A DNA stretch of 63,245 bases from QAMX01 sp964515055 (lineage in GTDB: Bacteria; Bacillota; Clostridia; Oscillospirales; QAMX01), in NCBI GenBank assembly GCA_964515055.1, contig CAZEUG010000009.1, forward strand, positions 1-63,245, written 5' to 3'. The notes beneath the pieces are model-generated. The model saw only the letters and a program-made list of their open reading frames with translations, did no database searches and was not told where the DNA came from. This document shows, piece by piece, positions 31,975 to 40,653 of this stretch (the first letter of the stretch is position 1; every line of letters begins with the position of its first letter). The translations under genes were made by a program, and so were the position numbers.

Positions 31975-33537
31975 TCAGTCGGAGGTGAAAAAGCCGGGCA
32001 GCGTGACATTGCCGTTGCAAACCACCTCCCGCGCATTCCGAACGGAAAAGCCCTGCCGATTGGTCTGCGCGACCGATGTGCGCTGATCGATGACCACATT
32101 GTTTTCCAACAGAATCCGGCCGTGCTGAATGCCATCCGGAGCGGATGCACCGGTAAAGACGCGGACGGCGCTGACCGCCTCTGTCGGTGCGCAGTTCAGA
32201 AAGACGTTGTTCCGAACGGTCACACATTCGCTGGAAATGCCTTCACCCCAGTTTTCCTCGGCGGAGACGACGATCGGTGTCTTGGCAGACAGCTCAAACA
32301 GACAGTTTTCAACGACGGCTCTGCGCGTCTTGATGAGGACGGAACGCGCAAAATGATTCCGTACGCGGCAGCCGCTGAAGGTGAAGTCGGGGGATGCGGT
32401 GCGGTTGGCGAGATAGATTTCTGCCAGCGGCTCCATAATCGGCGCATCGAGCGTCACACAAACGGTGCGCCAGTCCAGAGCGCCGCTTTCCAGCACGCGG
32501 TACACGCGGCCTTCCGTCAGCGTCCCGATCTGCGCAGCGACCAGCTCATCGCCCGGCGCGGGCACATCCGGCGACGCCGTATGCGTGCCGTCGGAGGCCA
32601 TGCAATGCAGGACGTAGCGCTGACCGCCCATCGGCGTGACCGTGTGGTAATAGGTATGGACGTTCACAGCGTCATCGCCGTGCCCGTCAAAGGTGCAGCC
32701 GTGCATCCGGAGTGTCCCGTAACAGGAGACAAAGTGCGTCGCATCGGTGGTCGTGGAGAGGTGATCTCCGGCAGACGGCAGGACGGAAAGATGTTCGATG
32801 TCAATGTCGCGTGCATGGTCAGCCGTAATGCCCATGCCGGGCTGCGTGTGGATGGTGACGTTTTCCAGCCGAATGTTGCAGGCGTTCTGCATCAGAATGG
32901 CCGGACGCGAATGGAAAAAGTGCTTGACATAGAATTCGCATCCGACGGCTGCCTCCGAGCAGCCGGATACGGTGTATTCAAATTCATAGGGCGCAGTCTT
33001 TCGAAACCCGTCCACGCGGAAGGGCAACGGCATCAGACGGCCACTGTTCCAATCGTACAGCGCATAGCGCGGACAGCTGCAGCTCTCCGGCAAATCCTCC
33101 CGAAAACGCACGGTGATCTGCTCCATATCGCCGTCCCGCCGGAATGCAGTGATACGCCCCTTGCTGTAGGGCTTCCGCAGATAGTCAATGGTCAGCCCGC
33201 GGATGGTGACATTTTTGCAGTTCCGGATGGAAATCGGCTCAAAAAATCCGTTCAGCAGCAGCGTGGCACCGTCTGCGTCAATGACCACATCCTCTGCGCC
33301 GTCCAGATCGAGAAGGCGCGTGTATTGAAAATCCGGGTGCAGTGTGAAGGGCTGTGGGTTGCGACCGTGTTCGCCGGAAATAATGGATTGATACAGCCGG
33401 TATTCCGCATCGCCGGTGACTTCGTAAATACCGGGTGCCAGATGGAGCGTACTGTGCGGGTGCTGACGGAGAAATGCTCCGGCTGCCAGAAAGCGCTCCC
33501 GATTGGTTCCTGAAAATGCGTTCCATTCCATAACCAT
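31975..33537 (-). CDS. Right-handed beta-helix glycosidase, GH110-like
   Basis: The 520-residue protein is built of parallel beta-helix rungs with repeated N-x-V/I turns. The block TDATHFVSCYGT followed by HGDDAVNVH resembles the GH110 alpha-1,3-galactosidases, where paired Asp residues act in catalysis. GH110 enzymes remove terminal alpha-galactose, for example from blood-group B or linear alpha-galactosyl glycans. No signal peptide is evident, so it may act on imported oligosaccharides. ATG 33537 has AGGAGG 12 bases upstream; ATG 33531 is an alternative. The promoter is at 33571-33599. The family call rests on motif resemblance only. Confidence 0.68.
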   Translation of the reverse strand: MVMEWNAFSGTNRERFLAAGAFLRQHPHSTLHLAPGIYEVTGDAEYRLYQSIISGEHGRNPQPFTLHPDFQYTRLLDLDGAEDVVIDADGATLLLNGFFEPISIRNCKNVTIRGLTIDYLRKPYSKGRITAFRRDGDMEQITVRFREDLPESCSCPRYALYDWNSGRLMPLPFRVDGFRKTAPYEFEYTVSGCSEAAVGCEFYVKHFFHSRPAILMQNACNIRLENVTIHTQPGMGITADHARDIDIEHLSVLPSAGDHLSTTTDATHFVSCYGTLRMHGCTFDGHGDDAVNVHTYYHTVTPMGGQRYVLHCMASDGTHTASPDVPAPGDELVAAQIGTLTEGRVYRVLESGALDWRTVCVTLDAPIMEPLAEIYLANRTASPDFTFSGCRVRNHFARSVLIKTRRAVVENCLFELSAKTPIVVSAEENWGEGISSECVTVRNNVFLNCAPTEAVSAVRVFTGASAPDGIQHGRILLENNVVIDQRTSVAQTNRQGFSVRNAREVVCNGNVTLPGFFTSD

Positions 33538-33570
33538 GGTGTTCGAATTCCTCCTCTCCTGTTCGGAAAC

Positions 33571-33599
33571 AGTATACCATAATTGGCGGCAGGGGTCAA
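33571..33599 (-). promoter_or_regulatory. Promoter of the GH110-like gene
   Basis: On the minus strand TTGACC (33599-33594) and TATACT (33576-33571) are 17 bases apart. Confidence 0.82.
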
Positions 33600-33607
33600 G
33601 CACGACC

Positions 33608-33647
33608 AAAAAAACCGCTCAACCGGCCAAAGCAGCCAATTGAGCGG
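33608..33647 (-). terminator. Terminator of the DegV/nitrilase operon
   Basis: On the minus strand a 12-bp stem with two G-U pairs (33647-33636 with 33626-33615) is followed by seven T. It lies 10 bases after the fusion gene's stop. Confidence 0.82.
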
Positions 33648-33657
33648 AAAAGAGAGG

Positions 33658-35259
33658 TCAGGACAGGGACGTACTCTGCGAAATCAGCAGATAGTCGTTT
33701 GTCAAAATCGTGTCGATGCCCATATCAAGGAAACGACGCGCTTCCTCCGGGTCATCCGACCAGAAAACGTTGCAGCGGATGTTATGCTCATGCGCCAGAT
33801 CAATCATCTCCTGCGTGAAATACGGCTTGAACAGCTGCACCTTTTCACAGCCGAACTGAATAGCGCGCTTCACAATGTCCCAGGGACGGTCAAACTGATG
33901 CCCGACGCAGATGGCAATCTCCGGTGCGGCGCGGCGGAACTGCTGAATCTGCCAATCCGTTTCGAGCATCAGGTACACGTGCTGCTCACAGCGGTACTGC
34001 CGAATCAGTGCGACAATTTTCTGCACCAGCTGCTCCGGGTAGGGCTCCGTATAGGAGAGCGGCTTGACATGGACGTTGAGGATGGTCTGACAGGCAAACC
34101 GGGACAGAATGTCCTCAAATTTGGGCAGCCGGAGCCCGCGAAAATGCTCGTTGAAGGGCAGACCAAAATCATACGTCATCAGCTCCGATAACGTCTTTTC
34201 CGTGATCAGTCCGGTTCCGGTGCTGACGCGGTCAAGCTGCTGATCATGGCAGGAGACGATCTCGCCGTCTGCGGTCGGCCAAACGTCCAGCTCCATCTCA
34301 CTCGCCCCCAGCGCAACAGCCGCACCATAGGCCGGCATACTGTTTTCCGGCGCCACTGTGCTGAAGCCGCGGTGCGCACAGATGCGCGGATAGCCGAGCC
34401 GCCGATCCGACGGAATCATCGCACTCCCGGCCGGACGGTATTGCCAGGCATTGCGGCCATATTCCAGATATTCGTAATGCGGGGCATCGGGGCGGCCAAA
34501 GCCGGCTGGCTTGTTATATTTGTCATGCGGGGAAAATTCCGCCGTTTCCATACCGAAACGCCCCTTCATGTTGACCAGAACCTCGCCACGCGGCGAAACA
34601 ATCATGCTGGCACCGCAGACGTCCGCATCCTCGCGGAAGCTGACGGAGGACCGCAGGACATAGGCGTTTGTCTGATACGCCAGAAATTTACACATGGTTT
34701 CAATGGCGTCGTGCCGGTCGCTGCGCTGCAACGAGCAGCCGATCAGAATATCCACGTGCTCACGCGCCAGATTGGCAAAGGCTTCATAAAAATAGAAGTC
34801 GTAGCAGGTCAGAAACCCATAGCGAACGCCGTCAATCTCCAACACATAGGGCGCGGCGTACTGGTCGGTATATGATGTGTCCAGCGCCAGCACCTCGCGC
34901 TCAAATGGCGGCAGATGGCGCTTGTAATAGGCACCGACCTGCTCTCCGCGCTGATTCAGGACGTATGTCGTGTTCCGGTATTGCCCGGCCTCCTCGGAGA
35001 GTGTGTTGACAAATACCAGCGCACCGCAGCGTACTGCGGTTTGCCTGCAACGAGCCAGGAGCGGCTCCAGATATTTGTTGTGGCAGGCCAGCGTTTCCTC
35101 ACGGGTGGTGGTCGCATAGGGCACATCGCTGTACTCTGGCAGCACAATCAGATCAACGGATGCATCGCACTGGTCGAGCATCTTCATTTTGAACTGAAAA
35201 AAAGCATCCGCGTCTGATGCGTTCGCCGAATAGGGCGGCTGAATGATACAGGCTTTCAT
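33658..35259 (-). CDS. Fusion of a nitrilase-type amidohydrolase and a glycerophosphodiester phosphodiesterase
   Basis: Residues 1-270 form a carbon-nitrogen hydrolase with the full triad: Glu42 (LPEYSD), Lys113 (YYKRHL) and Cys152 (LTCYDF). Residues 290-525 form a GDPD domain with HRG (His296), ELDVWPTADGE (Glu323, Asp325) and His338, then the TNDYLL end. GDPD cleaves glycerophosphodiesters to glycerol-3-phosphate and an alcohol; nitrilase-fold enzymes hydrolyse amides. Joining both in one 533-residue cytoplasmic protein suggests successive cleavage of an amide-bearing head group or lipid product, which is inference. ATG 35259 has AAGGAG six bases upstream. It is third in an operon behind two DegV genes, 17 bases after the second. 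Confidence 0.88.
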   Translation of the reverse strand: MKACIIQPPYSANASDADAFFQFKMKMLDQCDASVDLIVLPEYSDVPYATTTREETLACHNKYLEPLLARCRQTAVRCGALVFVNTLSEEAGQYRNTTYVLNQRGEQVGAYYKRHLPPFEREVLALDTSYTDQYAAPYVLEIDGVRYGFLTCYDFYFYEAFANLAREHVDILIGCSLQRSDRHDAIETMCKFLAYQTNAYVLRSSVSFREDADVCGASMIVSPRGEVLVNMKGRFGMETAEFSPHDKYNKPAGFGRPDAPHYEYLEYGRNAWQYRPAGSAMIPSDRRLGYPRICAHRGFSTVAPENSMPAYGAAVALGASEMELDVWPTADGEIVSCHDQQLDRVSTGTGLITEKTLSELMTYDFGLPFNEHFRGLRLPKFEDILSRFACQTILNVHVKPLSYTEPYPEQLVQKIVALIRQYRCEQHVYLMLETDWQIQQFRRAAPEIAICVGHQFDRPWDIVKRAIQFGCEKVQLFKPYFTQEMIDLAHEHNIRCNVFWSDDPEEARRFLDMGIDTILTNDYLLISQSTSLS

Positions 35260-35276
35260 ATTGTTCTCCTTTTTGC

Positions 35277-36143
35277 TCAGGACATATGATGGGGCTCCGC
35301 GGCGTAGAAAAAGAGCGCCAGTGCGCCGGGGCCAACGTGTGCGCCGGTGACCGGCTCATAGCAGACGGTCATGATGCTGCCGGTCAGACCTCTGTCGGCC
35401 AGCAGGTCGGACAGCAGCGCCGCATCCTCCGGGCAGTCGGCGTGTGCAATGCCGATGGTGGCGGAACGGTCGGCCACGCGCCGATCATATTCATCCGCCA
35501 GCGCCTCGATGGCCGTTCGACGGCCACGCACCTTGCGGTCGAGTACGATGTGACCGGTTTCGTCGCCCAGCAGAATCGGCTTGATATTCAGAAGATTGCC
35601 GACTACGGCGCGCGCGCCGGAAATGCGCCCGCTCCGCCGGAGATAGGAGAGCGTGTCCACAGTGAAAAACTGACACATCGTCTGGCAGGTGTAGCGAACC
35701 TGATCGACAATCGACTCAAAATCCGCACCTGCTGCGGTCAGACGGGCGGCGTGCAGCGCGGCAAACCCCTCGCCGAGTGACGCGGCACAGGTGTCAATCG
35801 CCTCAATTTTTCGCTCAGGAAAGGTGGCCTTCAGGGTTTGCGTCGCAGAACGAGCCGACTGAAAGGTTCCGCTGATGCCGCCGGACATTCCCACATAGAT
35901 CACATCGTCCCCATCCGTCAGCGCCGCAGTAAACGATTCGATAAAGCTGTGCGGGTGAATCATGGATGTGTGGATTTCTGCACCATTCCGCATGGCCTGA
36001 TAATACGTCGCGCCGTCAAAATCCGACAGTGCGGAGCAGACCTGACCGTTGAGCACGTAGTGGAACGGCAACAGCGTCAGGTGGTTGGCTGCAATCGCCT
36101 CAGGCGGAAGGTTGGCAGAGGTATCGGTGAAAATACGGATCAT
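35277..36143 (-). CDS. DegV family fatty-acid-binding protein
   Basis: The 288-residue protein follows the DegV/FakB plan: IFTDTSANLP at the start, the TSMIHP loop, GMSGGISGTFQSA lipid-binding loop, LRRSGRISG and a VGPGALALFF end. FakB proteins hold an acyl chain for phosphorylation by FakA. No FakA kinase is in this window. The start overlaps the stop of the upstream DegV gene by one base (36143), so the two are translationally coupled. Its pairing with a second DegV and the GDPD fusion points to lipid handling. Confidence 0.92.
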   Translation of the reverse strand: MIRIFTDTSANLPPEAIAANHLTLLPFHYVLNGQVCSALSDFDGATYYQAMRNGAEIHTSMIHPHSFIESFTAALTDGDDVIYVGMSGGISGTFQSARSATQTLKATFPERKIEAIDTCAASLGEGFAALHAARLTAAGADFESIVDQVRYTCQTMCQFFTVDTLSYLRRSGRISGARAVVGNLLNIKPILLGDETGHIVLDRKVRGRRTAIEALADEYDRRVADRSATIGIAHADCPEDAALLSDLLADRGLTGSIMTVCYEPVTGAHVGPGALALFFYAAEPHHMS

Positions 36144-37030
36144 CAGCTCACCCGCTCATCGCCCCAGAAGAAGAGCGCAACGGTACCGGGGCCGGTGTGA
36201 CTGCCGATGGTTGTGCCGATGTTGTTGATTTTCACCTTCCCGTTCAGGTGCGGGAAACGCGCCTCGATCAGGTCGGCCACCTGACGGGCATCCTCATAGC
36301 AGGCAGAATGACAGAGATAGCATTTCCCGTCGTAGCTCAGCCCCTTTTCGGCGTGCTCTTCCATGCGCTCCACGATTTCCGTGATGGCTTTCCGCTTGCC
36401 GCGCAGCTTGCTCCGAGGAATCAGACGACCCAGATGATCCATATTCAGCAGCGGGCAGATGTTCAGAAGGCTGCCGAACAGCCCGGCAGCGCGGGAGATG
36501 CGGCCGCCCTTCACATAGAAGGAAAGATCCATGGAGAAGAACCAGTGGTGCAGGCGGAGCTTGTTGGCCTCGATCCAGTCGTGCAGCTCGTCAATGCCCA
36601 TGCCGCTGTCACGGAGATCGGCCAGCGTTTCCATGATCAGGCCGTAGCCGGAGGATGCGCCCAGCGAATCGACGATGTAGATCTTGCGATCCGGGAACTG
36701 CTCACGGGCAATCATGGCGGCGCTCATCGCGGAATTGTAGCTGCCGGAAATACCGGAGGACAGGCAGACGTGCAGAATGTCCAGCCCCTGCTCCAAAAAT
36801 CCGGTGAAGTAGCTCATGTATTCCGACAGGTTGACCTGCGAAGTGGTGGCCGTGGAGCCGTTGGACAGCGCCGCGTAAAACTCATCAATCGGCAGAGAAG
36901 CGCCGAGGTCATCCGGGTGCTGAACGCCGTCCAGCGTATAGTGAAAACAGACATAGTGAATATCGCGGCTTTCAAAATGTTCCTTGGCCAAATCAGCCGT
37001 TGAGCAGCAGCTTAAAACAAATGGATGCAT
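36143..37030 (-). CDS. DegV family fatty-acid-binding protein, first gene of operon
   Basis: The 295-residue paralogue of the next gene has TSQVNLS, LSSGISGSYNSA, YVKGGRIS and SHTGPGTVALFFWG in the family order. The divergence between the two copies suggests that they bind different acyl chains, as FakB1 and FakB2 do. ATG 37030 follows GGAGGA by seven bases, and a promoter lies at 37081-37109. It leads a three-gene operon with a second DegV and the nitrilase-GDPD fusion. Confidence 0.92.
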   Translation of the reverse strand: MHPFVLSCCSTADLAKEHFESRDIHYVCFHYTLDGVQHPDDLGASLPIDEFYAALSNGSTATTSQVNLSEYMSYFTGFLEQGLDILHVCLSSGISGSYNSAMSAAMIAREQFPDRKIYIVDSLGASSGYGLIMETLADLRDSGMGIDELHDWIEANKLRLHHWFFSMDLSFYVKGGRISRAAGLFGSLLNICPLLNMDHLGRLIPRSKLRGKRKAITEIVERMEEHAEKGLSYDGKCYLCHSACYEDARQVADLIEARFPHLNGKVKINNIGTTIGSHTGPGTVALFFWGDERVS

Positions 37031-37080
37031 GGGAAATCCTCCGGTTTCAATTTTTCGGTCGGAGCGCCGACCACGCGTTT

Positions 37081-37109
37081 ATGATACCACCGCAACCGGA
37101 AAAACGCAA
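37081..37109 (-). promoter_or_regulatory. Promoter of the DegV operon
   Basis: On the minus strand TTGCGT (37109-37104) and TATCAT (37086-37081) are 17 bases apart. Confidence 0.7.
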
Positions 37110-37183
37110 CCTACCGTTTGGCTTTTGGATTCTACGATTCCGGTTCGCCGATTCTACCCTGCGGAACCGGTACTCTACTCATG

Positions 37184-37227
37184 AAAAACGGGCTGTAGAG
37201 AAGGCAAAATGCCCGCTCTACAGCCCG
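37184..37227 (-). terminator. Terminator of the XRE membrane regulator gene
   Basis: A perfect 12-bp stem (37227-37216 with 37200-37189) carries a small inner stem in its loop and is followed on the minus strand by TTTTT. The octamer GATTCTAC occurs three times nearby (about 37131, 37150 and 37235), which I cannot interpret. Confidence 0.75.
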
Positions 37228-37252
37228 GAAAACGGATTCTACTACCAGTAGA

Positions 37253-37846
37253 CTAACGATTATCAAAACGATTCTTAATATGAAAACTGAGAAAAACGAC
37301 GATTTCAGCAGGAATTGCAACGATAAAGAGTTGCCATGGGTGAATACGCCAAAGCGAGAGGTAGACGAGAATAATCAGACTCAAAACCAACGCGGCGACC
37401 AGAAAGCGATTGTATCGCCCGGCATTCCAGACGGAGTTCATCACCAGTGACGCGATCAGAGAGAACGGAACGGTGCTGACGAGAATCAACCATTCGGTGC
37501 GCCCCAGCAGCCAGAGGATGACAAAACAGAGCAGGGCAAGCGTCCAGATACCGGCCAGCACCACCCACATGACAACCGTTGTGTTAAACGTAAATTCCTT
37601 CTTGGGCGGCGTATCACTCCGCGGCTCCCAGGCGTCATGTCCGGTGACCAGATAGTCGATGGTCACGCCGAAGATCCCGGCGATTTTTTGCAGCACAAAG
37701 GCATCCGGGAGCGACTCGGCGCGCTCCCACTTGGAGACACTCTTATCCGAATAATTGAGTTTTTCACCAAGCTCGGCTTGTGTCATGCCCGCATCATTCC
37801 GAAGCCGGATGAGGTTGCTTGCAAATGTCAGTTTAAAGTCTTCCAT
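37253..37846 (-). CDS. XRE-family regulator with membrane-spanning C-terminus
   Basis: Residues 10-65 form an XRE helix-turn-helix (MTQAELGEKLNYSDKSVSKWE). After a short linker the C-terminal half has four hydrophobic segments, so the 197-residue protein is a membrane-bound DNA-binding regulator. The start is ATG 37846 rather than ATG 37885: the promoter at 37886-37914 would begin transcription near 37879, after the upstream ATG. No partner gene is obvious, and a one-component sensor of membrane state is plausible. Confidence 0.8.
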   Translation of the reverse strand: MEDFKLTFASNLIRLRNDAGMTQAELGEKLNYSDKSVSKWERAESLPDAFVLQKIAGIFGVTIDYLVTGHDAWEPRSDTPPKKEFTFNTTVVMWVVLAGIWTLALLCFVILWLLGRTEWLILVSTVPFSLIASLVMNSVWNAGRYNRFLVAALVLSLIILVYLSLWRIHPWQLFIVAIPAEIVVFLSFHIKNRFDNR

Positions 37847-37885
37847 AAAACCAGATTCCTTTTCGGGATTCAGCGATCTACTCAT

Positions 37886-37914
37886 AGTATACCCGATTTT
37901 GCGGCCGGTGTCAA
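37886..37914 (-). promoter_or_regulatory. Promoter of the XRE membrane regulator
   Basis: On the minus strand TTGACA (37914-37909) and TATACT (37891-37886) are 17 bases apart. Confidence 0.85.
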
Positions 37915-37936
37915 GTCCCGCCGCATCGGAGGAACA

Positions 37937-37980
37937 AAACGCGCATCCTCCGGGGAAGCTCTCCGAGGGATGCGCGCTTT
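37937..37980. terminator. Terminator after the acyl-CoA synthetase gene
   Basis: A long imperfect stem (GCGCATCC paired with GGATGCGC plus an inner GC-rich stem) has A and T runs at its ends. It closes the minus-strand operon that ends at 38003. Confidence 0.75.
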
Positions 37981-38002
37981 TCTCAAATCAAACCGTCAAA
38001 CG

Positions 38003-39700
38003 TTACGGCTGCATCCGTTGACGGTCGCGGTCACGAATTTCATTGCGGCGGATTTTGCCGGAAATGGTCTTGGGCAGATCGTCCACAAACTCGATGATGC
38101 GCGGATATTTATACGGCGCGGTGTGGGATTTGACATAATCCTTGATCTCGTCGGAGAGCGCATCGCTGGCGGTGTATCCGCGAGCCAGAACGATCGTCGC
38201 CTTGACGACCTGGCCGCGAATCGGATCCGGTGCCGGTGTCACGGCGCATTCCAGAACGGCCGGATGCTCCATCAACACACTTTCGACCTCGAACGGCCCG
38301 ATACGGTAGCCGGAGGACTTGATGACGTCATCCACACGTCCAACGTACCAGAAGTATCCGTCCTCGTCGCGCCAGGCGGTGTCGCCGGTGTGGTAGAGGC
38401 CGTTCCGGCAGGCTTCTGCCGTCAGCGCGTCGTCCAGGTAATAGCCCTTGAACAGACCGGCGGGCTTTCCGGAGGCGGGGAGACGGAGAACGATCTCACC
38501 GGTCACACCCGGAATGGTGGACTGCCCGTTTTCGTCCACGATATCGACGTCGTAGGCCGGAGAGGGAACGCCCATCGAGCCCGGACGCGGCGTCATGTCG
38601 TATGCATTGAAAACTGTCAGCGTGGTTTCCGTCTGGCCGAAGCCTTCGTACAGCGAGAGGCCGGTGGCACGGCGGAACTGCTCATACACCTCCGGGTTCA
38701 GCGCTTCACCTGCGATTGTCGCATGGCGAATGGAGGACAGATCGTACTTGGAGAGATCCTCCTTGATGAAGAAGCGGAACATGGTCGGCGGTGCGCAGAA
38801 TGTCGTGATATCGTATTTCTGGATGGCCGAAAGCACGGCATCCGGATGAAACCGATCAAAATCGTAGACAAAGACGGCAGTCTCCATGAACCACTGACCG
38901 TACAGCTTGCCCCAGACGGCTTTGCCCCAGCCGGTGTCGGAAATGGTGAAGTGCATCCCGTCGCCGTCGACATGGTGCCAGTACTTGGCGGTGGCGATGT
39001 GGCCGATCGGGTAGGTGAAGTCGTGCATGACCATTTTCGGCATACCGGAGGTTCCGGAGGTGAAGTAGATCAGCATTGTGTCGCTATTCTCGTTGCGGGT
39101 GGCCGGGGGCGTGAATTTCGGTGCCTGCGGCTGTGCCTCCGAATAGGAAACCCAGCCCGGACGGCTGCCGTGTACCAGAACCTTGACCAGCGGCTGATCG
39201 TAATCGGCGGCTGCGGCCTCCACATGGTCGGCAATATCGCCGTCCGCCGTGCAGAGGACGGCGGAAACGCCGGCCGCCTGGAAACGGTAGAGGATGTCCT
39301 TGGCTGCCAGCTGGTTGGTGGCGGGAATGACGGCGGCACCGAGCTTGTGACAGGCGAGAATGGACGGCCAGAACTCAAAGTGACGCTTCAGAATCAGCAT
39401 CACGCGGTCACCGCGCTTGACGCCGAGCGAGGCGAGCATGGAAGCCGTCTGGTCGCTTTCGCGGGCGATGTCGGCAAACGTGTAGGTGTGTTCGGTCAGG
39501 TCGTTGGAAAGGTGCAGCATGGCGCGCTTTTCCGGAGCCGTGCGCCCCAGAACATCCACGACGTCATATGCAAAATTGAAATGCTCCGGAATCACATAGT
39601 CCAGATGCGTGAGATGGCCGGAAGCGTCAAAGGTTTCGCGGAGATATTGCTTGTGCAGTGTCGGGACACCGTTGCTCAGGATGGTTTGATTCGTATTCAT
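38003..39700 (-). CDS. AMP-forming acyl-CoA synthetase
   Basis: The 565-residue enzyme of the ANL superfamily has the P-loop-like YFTSGTSGMPK, the YEGFGQTE adenylate motif, YHTGDTAWRDEDGY and the catalytic Lys region KTISGKIRR near the C-terminus. It resembles medium-chain acyl-CoA synthetases that activate short to medium fatty or aromatic acids to CoA thioesters. ATG 39700 is used. It follows the XRE-cupin regulator gene by 50 bases in the same operon, which suggests substrate-responsive control by that regulator. Confidence 0.9.
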   Translation of the reverse strand: MNTNQTILSNGVPTLHKQYLRETFDASGHLTHLDYVIPEHFNFAYDVVDVLGRTAPEKRAMLHLSNDLTEHTYTFADIARESDQTASMLASLGVKRGDRVMLILKRHFEFWPSILACHKLGAAVIPATNQLAAKDILYRFQAAGVSAVLCTADGDIADHVEAAAADYDQPLVKVLVHGSRPGWVSYSEAQPQAPKFTPPATRNENSDTMLIYFTSGTSGMPKMVMHDFTYPIGHIATAKYWHHVDGDGMHFTISDTGWGKAVWGKLYGQWFMETAVFVYDFDRFHPDAVLSAIQKYDITTFCAPPTMFRFFIKEDLSKYDLSSIRHATIAGEALNPEVYEQFRRATGLSLYEGFGQTETTLTVFNAYDMTPRPGSMGVPSPAYDVDIVDENGQSTIPGVTGEIVLRLPASGKPAGLFKGYYLDDALTAEACRNGLYHTGDTAWRDEDGYFWYVGRVDDVIKSSGYRIGPFEVESVLMEHPAVLECAVTPAPDPIRGQVVKATIVLARGYTASDALSDEIKDYVKSHTAPYKYPRIIEFVDDLPKTISGKIRRNEIRDRDRQRMQP

Positions 39701-39750
39701 CAGAAAAATTCAGTCCTTTGTTTGATTCGGCTGGTTGAGGCCGGAACGCA

Positions 39751-40329
39751 TTATTTGGTGGGTTCTCCGCCGGAAATGACGGCCAGGAAGATGCAGTCTT
39801 CGCCGCTGGTGGCAATCATGCCGTGCGGATTCTGTGCATCGTAGTAAATGGCATCCCCCGGATGCAGCGTCATCTGGTGATCCTCAATCTGCACCAGCAG
39901 CGTACCGGAAAGAACGTAGTTGAACTCGTGCCCCGCGTGCGAGGATAACGCAATCGGTTTGTTGATCAGCGTGTCGTCATACTTTGCGACAACGCGGAAC
40001 GGCTCGGAATTACGATTTTTGAAGAGATAGGCCATGTGCTGATACGCAAAGCCCTTCCGACGCTCAATCGGAAGCCCTTCACCGGCGCGAATCAGAGAAA
40101 ATCGGGAGAGCCGCGGCATATCGCCGGTAATCAGTTCTGTAATATCTACGCCGAATCTGCGGGCAATTTCATAAAGCAGCGAAAAAGAAAAATCACGCCG
40201 TCCAGCCTCATAATCTGCATAGGCTATCGGCGTGAGCTGTAATGTTTCACACATTTCCTGTTCGGAAATGCCCAACAACTCACGCAACCCCTTAATTCGT
40301 TCGGCAATCTGTAAAATTTTTTCGTTCAT
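39751..40329 (-). CDS. XRE-family regulator with cupin domain
   Basis: The 192-residue protein has an N-terminal XRE helix-turn-helix (residues 5-65) and a C-terminal cupin (SSHAGHEFNYVLSG and HPGDAIYYDAQNPHG). This architecture is often encoded next to acyl-CoA synthetase in Clostridia, where the cupin probably senses a small metabolite. It leads the operon with 38003-39700. The promoter is about 160 bases upstream, with a palindrome in the leader at 40349-40374. Confidence 0.92.
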   Translation of the reverse strand: MNEKILQIAERIKGLRELLGISEQEMCETLQLTPIAYADYEAGRRDFSFSLLYEIARRFGVDITELITGDMPRLSRFSLIRAGEGLPIERRKGFAYQHMAYLFKNRNSEPFRVVAKYDDTLINKPIALSSHAGHEFNYVLSGTLLVQIEDHQMTLHPGDAIYYDAQNPHGMIATSGEDCIFLAVISGGEPTK

Positions 40330-40348
40330 GTGGTTTGGCTCCTTCCCG

Positions 40349-40374
40349 TGATCGAACGGACGTTCCGTCGATCA
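40349..40374. promoter_or_regulatory. Palindrome upstream of the XRE-cupin gene (possible operator)
   Basis: TGATCGA (40349-40355) and TCGATCA (40368-40374) form the outer arms of a dyad, with CGGA and TCCG inside. It lies 20-45 bases before the start codon, in the transcribed leader. Binding by the XRE-cupin protein is a guess from position. Confidence 0.45.
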
Positions 40375-40487
40375 ACGATTCCGTGAAAATGAGTTTGTGC
40401 CGGCAACAAGCGCCGTGCCGAAGGGGACAGGGCCCTGAAAGTCCCGAAACAGCCGGATACCTGTGCCAAAATGCGAAGAATATAAAT

Positions 40488-40516
40488 ATTAAACCACAAA
40501 CAGCGTGGAAAGTCAA
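40488..40516 (-). promoter_or_regulatory. Promoter of the XRE-cupin/acyl-CoA synthetase operon
   Basis: On the minus strand TTGACT (40516-40511) and TTTAAT (40493-40488) are 17 bases apart. Confidence 0.72.
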
Positions 40517-40653
40517 GAGAATAGAAGCGATAAAAAAACAAAACGGAAGAGCAGCGCATCTGTGATACTGCACAAAAACAATCGAGAATGTATACGATTT
40601 GCAGCTCCGGGGCAGAACTAAAGAAGCTCAAACCACAGAAAGAGGGGAAACAG

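Larger units (their letters stand above)
40330..40653. other. Intergenic region with divergent control signals
   Basis: This 324-base gap holds the minus-strand promoter at 40488-40516 and the palindrome at 40349-40374. A possible plus-strand -10 (TATACG, 40591-40596) precedes the ClpP-like gene, but no -35 is convincing. I recognise no riboswitch. Confidence 0.5.

Noticed and set aside
37120..37245. CRISPR-like repetition of GATTCTAC
   Set aside because: Only three 8-base copies occur at irregular spacing, with no repeat-spacer pattern. No CRISPR array was seen anywhere in the window.
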